From Gemmatimonadota bacterium (GTDB lineage: Bacteria > Gemmatimonadota > Gemmatimonadetes > Gemmatimonadales > Gemmatimonadaceae), in NCBI GenBank assembly GCA_003142495.1, contig PLMM01000280.1:1-8462 (forward strand): a DNA stretch of 8,462 nt. Reading direction: 5' to 3'. Made by a program: the position numbers and the translations under genes. Of the stretch, positions 5,776 through 8,462 are shown piece after piece. Within the stretch, counting starts at the first letter, position 1. Each line of letters starts with the position of its first letter. The notes under the pieces were generated by a model. It was not told where the DNA came from, did not search any database, and saw only the letters and a program-made list of their open reading frames with translations.

Positions 5776-6281
5776 GCCTTGGCGCGCTGGCGCTGGAGCA
5801 GCAGCGTGTAGTCCACGATCGCCCACACCGACGCCGCGCCGACCAGCCACACGAGCGGGTGCAGCAGCGCTGAGTGCAGCACCAAGGCGAGCACGGTGGC
5901 GAGCTGCAGCACCGTCACCACCTTCCCCGACAGTCGCGCCTTGAAGTTCTTCGGGTCGAGATCCCTCATCAGGTACGCGACGAGGAAGCCGATCGCCGTC
6001 GCGAAGTCGCGTAGCAATATCACGAAGTAGTCGCGCGTCGAGAGCTCGCCCGCTATCAGAAAGGCGGAGATCGCGACGAGCACGAAGGTTTTGTCGGCGA
6101 TCGGGTCGAGGAGGGCGCCGAGTCGCGTGGTCTGTTGCCGGCGGGCAAGCCAGCCGTCGAGTACATCGGTGATCGACGCGGCCCCGATGAGCGCGACGCG
6201 CACCGGCGTCGCATCCGTCGCCAGAAATGCCGCGGCGAGTGGGAAGCGGGAGGCCGAGAGCAGATTCGGGATGGTGAGCAT
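5772..6281 (-). CDS. CDP-alcohol phosphatidyltransferase family protein (PgsA/cardiolipin-synthase-like)
   Basis: This integral membrane enzyme should move a phosphatidyl group from CDP-diacylglycerol to an alcohol, most likely glycerol-3-phosphate, in phospholipid synthesis. The product has 169 residues, slightly short of the usual 180-200. The catalytic signature is complete: DVLDGWLAR (39-47), then Gly55, Asp59 and Asp63 (GALLDPIADK). These are the four metal- and substrate-binding aspartates of the family. The opening MLTIPNLLSASRFPLA is typical of PgsA-like proteins, which supports the ATG at 6281. The Shine-Dalgarno-like GGAG lies 14 bases upstream, which is long; a GTG at 6296 adds five residues and would sit too close to it. 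About five to six hydrophobic helices are visible. PgsA and bacterial cardiolipin-synthase-like members cannot be told apart here. The longer frame to 6470 crosses the divergent promoter region. Confidence 0.87.
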   Translation of the reverse strand: MLTIPNLLSASRFPLAAAFLATDATPVRVALIGAASITDVLDGWLARRQQTTRLGALLDPIADKTFVLVAISAFLIAGELSTRDYFVILLRDFATAIGFLVAYLMRDLDPKNFKARLSGKVVTVLQLATVLALVLHSALLHPLVWLVGAASVWAIVDYTLLLQRQRAKA

Positions 6282-6436
6282 CGATGAGCGGCGCACGCTC
6301 CAATTTAAGCAAGCGCCGGGAAGTGGTGAGCGAAACACAACACGCTCTCGCGCGGACGCTGGGGTAGAGCGACCGCGGCCGCTGCCAACGAGCTCCACCT
6401 GCCGCTCGCGCTCTCGCGGGTGCATGTTATCGCGCG
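6282..6436. promoter_or_regulatory. Divergent intergenic region between phosphatidyltransferase and kinase genes
   Basis: These 155 bases should drive both flanking genes. Most of it is very GC-rich, with an AATTTAA patch at 6302-6308 that could be part of the minus-strand promoter. The decamer CGCTCTCGCG occurs twice in the same direction, at 6343-6352 and 6409-6418. On the plus side the hexamer TGTTAT (6425-6430) sits six bases before the kinase ATG, where a -10 box would lie for a leaderless message. There is no Shine-Dalgarno sequence before that ATG. Confidence 0.4.
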
Positions 6437-8462
6437 ATGACCACTCTCCAATCCCGCCTCGAGCCCGCACTCGCCGGCCGCTACTCGCTGGGTCGCGAGC
6501 TGGGCGAGGGCGGGATGGCGGTCGTCTTTCTCGCCCACGATCTCCGGCACGACCGAGAGGTCGCGCTCAAGGTACTCCGGCCCGAAGTCTCCGCCGAGAT
6601 TGGCGCCGAGCGCTTTCTTCTCGAAATCAAACTGGCCGCGGGCCTCACCCATCCGCACATCCTGCCCGTGTTCGACTCGGGCGATGCGGACGGTCTCCAT
6701 TTTTACGTGATGCCGAGCATGGAAGGACGTTCGCTTCGCGAACGGCTCGACAGAGAGCGGCAACTGTCGCTCGCCGAGTCGCTTCGAATTGCGCGTGAGG
6801 TTGCCTCGGCGCTCGACTACGCGCATCGCCACAATGTGGTGCACCGGGACATCAAACCGGAAAACATTCTGCTCCACGATGGCGCGGCAATGGTCGCCGA
6901 TTTCGGTATCGGTAAGGTGCTCGCCGTGGGAGGTCGTTCGCTCACTCAAACCGGACTCGCGGTCGGCACTCCGGCGTACATGAGTCCCGAGCAGTCAGCC
7001 GGCGAGTTGTCAACGGATGGTCGCAGCGATCTGTATTCCCTCGGGTGCGTGCTCTATGAGATGCTGACCGGGGAACCCCCATTCACCGGCGTGTCGGCGC
7101 AGGCGATCATCGCCAAGCGCTTCGTGTCGCCGATCCCGAAGGTGCGCACCACGCGGGATGTCCCGGAGGCGGTGGACGCGGCCGTCTCGCGAGCGCTCGC
7201 GCGTACGCCGGTAGACCGGTACCCGACCGCCGCCGACTTCGCCGAGGCGCTGCGTGGGATCAGCACGCCCGGCGGCACGGGAGCACAGCGGACAGGGAGC
7301 GATGCGCACCGCACCGCACCAAAAGCGATTGCAGTGCTCCCGTTCACGAACATGAGTGCCGACCCGGAGAACGAATATTTCGCCGATGGCATGACCGAAG
7401 AACTGACCACCGAGCTGTCCCAGGTCAGTTCGTTGCGAGTGGTCTCGCGCACCTCGGCGATGCGCTATAAGGGAACGCAGAAGTCGGTGCCGGAGATTGC
7501 ACGAGAGCTGAATGTCGATGCCGTGGTTGAAGGTTCGGTCGAACGCGAAGGGGATCGCGTCCGTATCACCGCGCAACTGGTTCAAGGCGCCAACGATACG
7601 CACCTCTGGGCCAAGGGCTACGAACGCGATTTCCGGGACTCCCTCCGCCTTCAGGACGAAGTCGCGCAGGCTATCGTCGATGAGATCCAGTTGAAACTCA
7701 CCCCGCAGGAACACGCCCGCTTTGCCCGAAACGACGTCATTGATCCCGCAGCCCACGAAGACTATCTCCGCGGCCTTTTCCACCTGAATCTGCATAATGG
7801 TCCTGACGAACGAAAAGCCATAGAGTTTTTCCAGGCCGCCATCAAGAAGGACCCGGCTTATGCCGCGGCCTACGCTGCCCTGGCGGATCCCTATCGGGCA
7901 CTCATATTCAACAGCAACGCCGCTCCCGGGGACGTTCTTCCTCAATCCAAGGCTGCTGCCAAGCGCGCCATCGAGATTGACAGCCAGCTTGCCGAAGCCC
8001 ATACCTCGCTGGCCACCAACTTGGCAGATTATGACTGGGATTGGGCGGGGGGCGAGAGGGAATTTCAAACCGCGCTCCGTCTAAATCCAAACTCCTCCAT
8101 TACGCACTTGTCCTATGCGCATTTCCTCCGTCAAGAGGGCAAGATCGAGGAAGCGATTCGCGAAGCGCGGCGAGGAGTCGCACTCGACCCCGTGTCCCCA
8201 CAAGGCACCTTCCTTTTGGGGCAGAGCCTTTACAAGGCGCGGCGCTACGACGAAGCTATCTCCCAACTGCGCAAAGCCCTGGATCTCGAGCCGCGCTTCT
8301 GGCCCGCGCATCTTTACCTGGGCAAGACGCTCGCCGAGCAAGGTCAGTATCAGGAGGCGGTCGAAGAATTGAGAAAAGCGGGAGACTTCACGGCAGAACC
8401 CTACGCAACCATCGGCTACGTTTACGGGCGAATGGGCCGTGCCGCAGACGCCAGCAAGGTGA
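6437..8462 (+). CDS. Ser/Thr protein kinase with TolB-like region and TPR repeats, 3' end beyond window
   Basis: This is a Hanks-type kinase likely to act in cytosolic signalling. The frame stays open for 675 codons to the right edge. The kinase domain spans about 16-273: glycine loop GEGGMAVV (23-30), ATP-anchoring Lys45 in VALKVL, Glu63 of helix C, catalytic loop HRDIKPEN (136-143), DFG (155-157) and GTPAYMSPEQ (177-186). All key residues are present, so it should be active. A linker of about 20 residues leads to a TolB-like/FlgO-like region (about 296-418: IAVLPFTNMSADPENEYFAD, then the VDAVVEGSV and RVRITAQLV strands), and from about 441 to a series of TPR-type helical repeats. Usual relatives carry a membrane segment after the kinase domain; none is visible. 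Start is the ATG at 6437, one short stretch before the kinase fold, with no clear RBS. Confidence 0.93.
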   Translation, partial: MTTLQSRLEPALAGRYSLGRELGEGGMAVVFLAHDLRHDREVALKVLRPEVSAEIGAERFLLEIKLAAGLTHPHILPVFDSGDADGLHFYVMPSMEGRSLRERLDRERQLSLAESLRIAREVASALDYAHRHNVVHRDIKPENILLHDGAAMVADFGIGKVLAVGGRSLTQTGLAVGTPAYMSPEQSAGELSTDGRSDLYSLGCVLYEMLTGEPPFTGVSAQAIIAKRFVSPIPKVRTTRDVPEAVDAAVSRALARTPVDRYPTAADFAEALRGISTPGGTGAQRTGSDAHRTAPKAIAVLPFTNMSADPENEYFADGMTEELTTELSQVSSLRVVSRTSAMRYKGTQKSVPEIARELNVDAVVEGSVEREGDRVRITAQLVQGANDTHLWAKGYERDFRDSLRLQDEVAQAIVDEIQLKLTPQEHARFARNDVIDPAAHEDYLRGLFHLNLHNGPDERKAIEFFQAAIKKDPAYAAAYAALADPYRALIFNSNAAPGDVLPQSKAAAKRAIEIDSQLAEAHTSLATNLADYDWDWAGGEREFQTALRLNPNSSITHLSYAHFLRQEGKIEEAIREARRGVALDPVSPQGTFLLGQSLYKARRYDEAISQLRKALDLEPRFWPAHLYLGKTLAEQGQYQEAVEELRKAGDFTAEPYATIGYVYGRMGRAADASKV

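Noticed and set aside
7010..8068. 352-codon minus-strand frame opposite the kinase gene
   Set aside because: The plus strand encodes clear TolB-like and TPR sequence there in one uninterrupted frame; the reverse frame is a shadow.

Overview
The window is high-GC bacterial chromosome with dense coding on both strands, short gaps, frequent GTG starts and no mobile element, tRNA, rRNA or CRISPR array that I can see. A Ser/Thr kinase fused to a TolB-like region and TPR repeats, together with a DsbA/VKOR pair, fits a Gemmatimonadota- or Acidobacteriota-type soil or sediment bacterium. This is an impression from gene content; no marker gene in the window proves it.

Left part (1-1372): the 3' end of a membrane protein of the DUF4386 type faces a decayed GNAT acetyltransferase on the other strand. 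The remnant has lost its middle and its C-terminal half. Upstream of it on the same strand is a 126-residue protein of unknown function. A noncoding gap of about 260 bases separates that gene from the next.

Centre-left (1373-3832): a zinc-independent MDR-type NAD(P)H oxidoreductase converges on a three-gene minus-strand operon. In transcription order the operon encodes a small charged helical protein, a membrane-anchored DsbA-like thiol oxidoreductase (CPAC) and a VKOR-family membrane quinone reductase (CIWC). Both junctions are GTGA stop/start overlaps. DsbA should oxidise exported proteins and VKOR should reoxidise DsbA at the expense of quinone, replacing DsbB. The small protein is an uncharacterised possible partner.

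Centre-right (3833-5292): a divergent region with two small hairpins leads into an alpha/beta hydrolase that has an Asp nucleophile but Arg where the catalytic His is expected. A small 94-residue acidic/helical protein follows, ending at a strong UUCG-loop hairpin terminator.

Right part (5293-8462): a minus-strand pair encodes a CDP-alcohol phosphatidyltransferase (phospholipid head-group synthesis) and, coupled through a third GTGA overlap, a small secreted protein. Divergent from these is a long Ser/Thr kinase / TolB-like / TPR protein with no visible membrane segment, open at the right edge. Its base composition falls sharply after the kinase domain.
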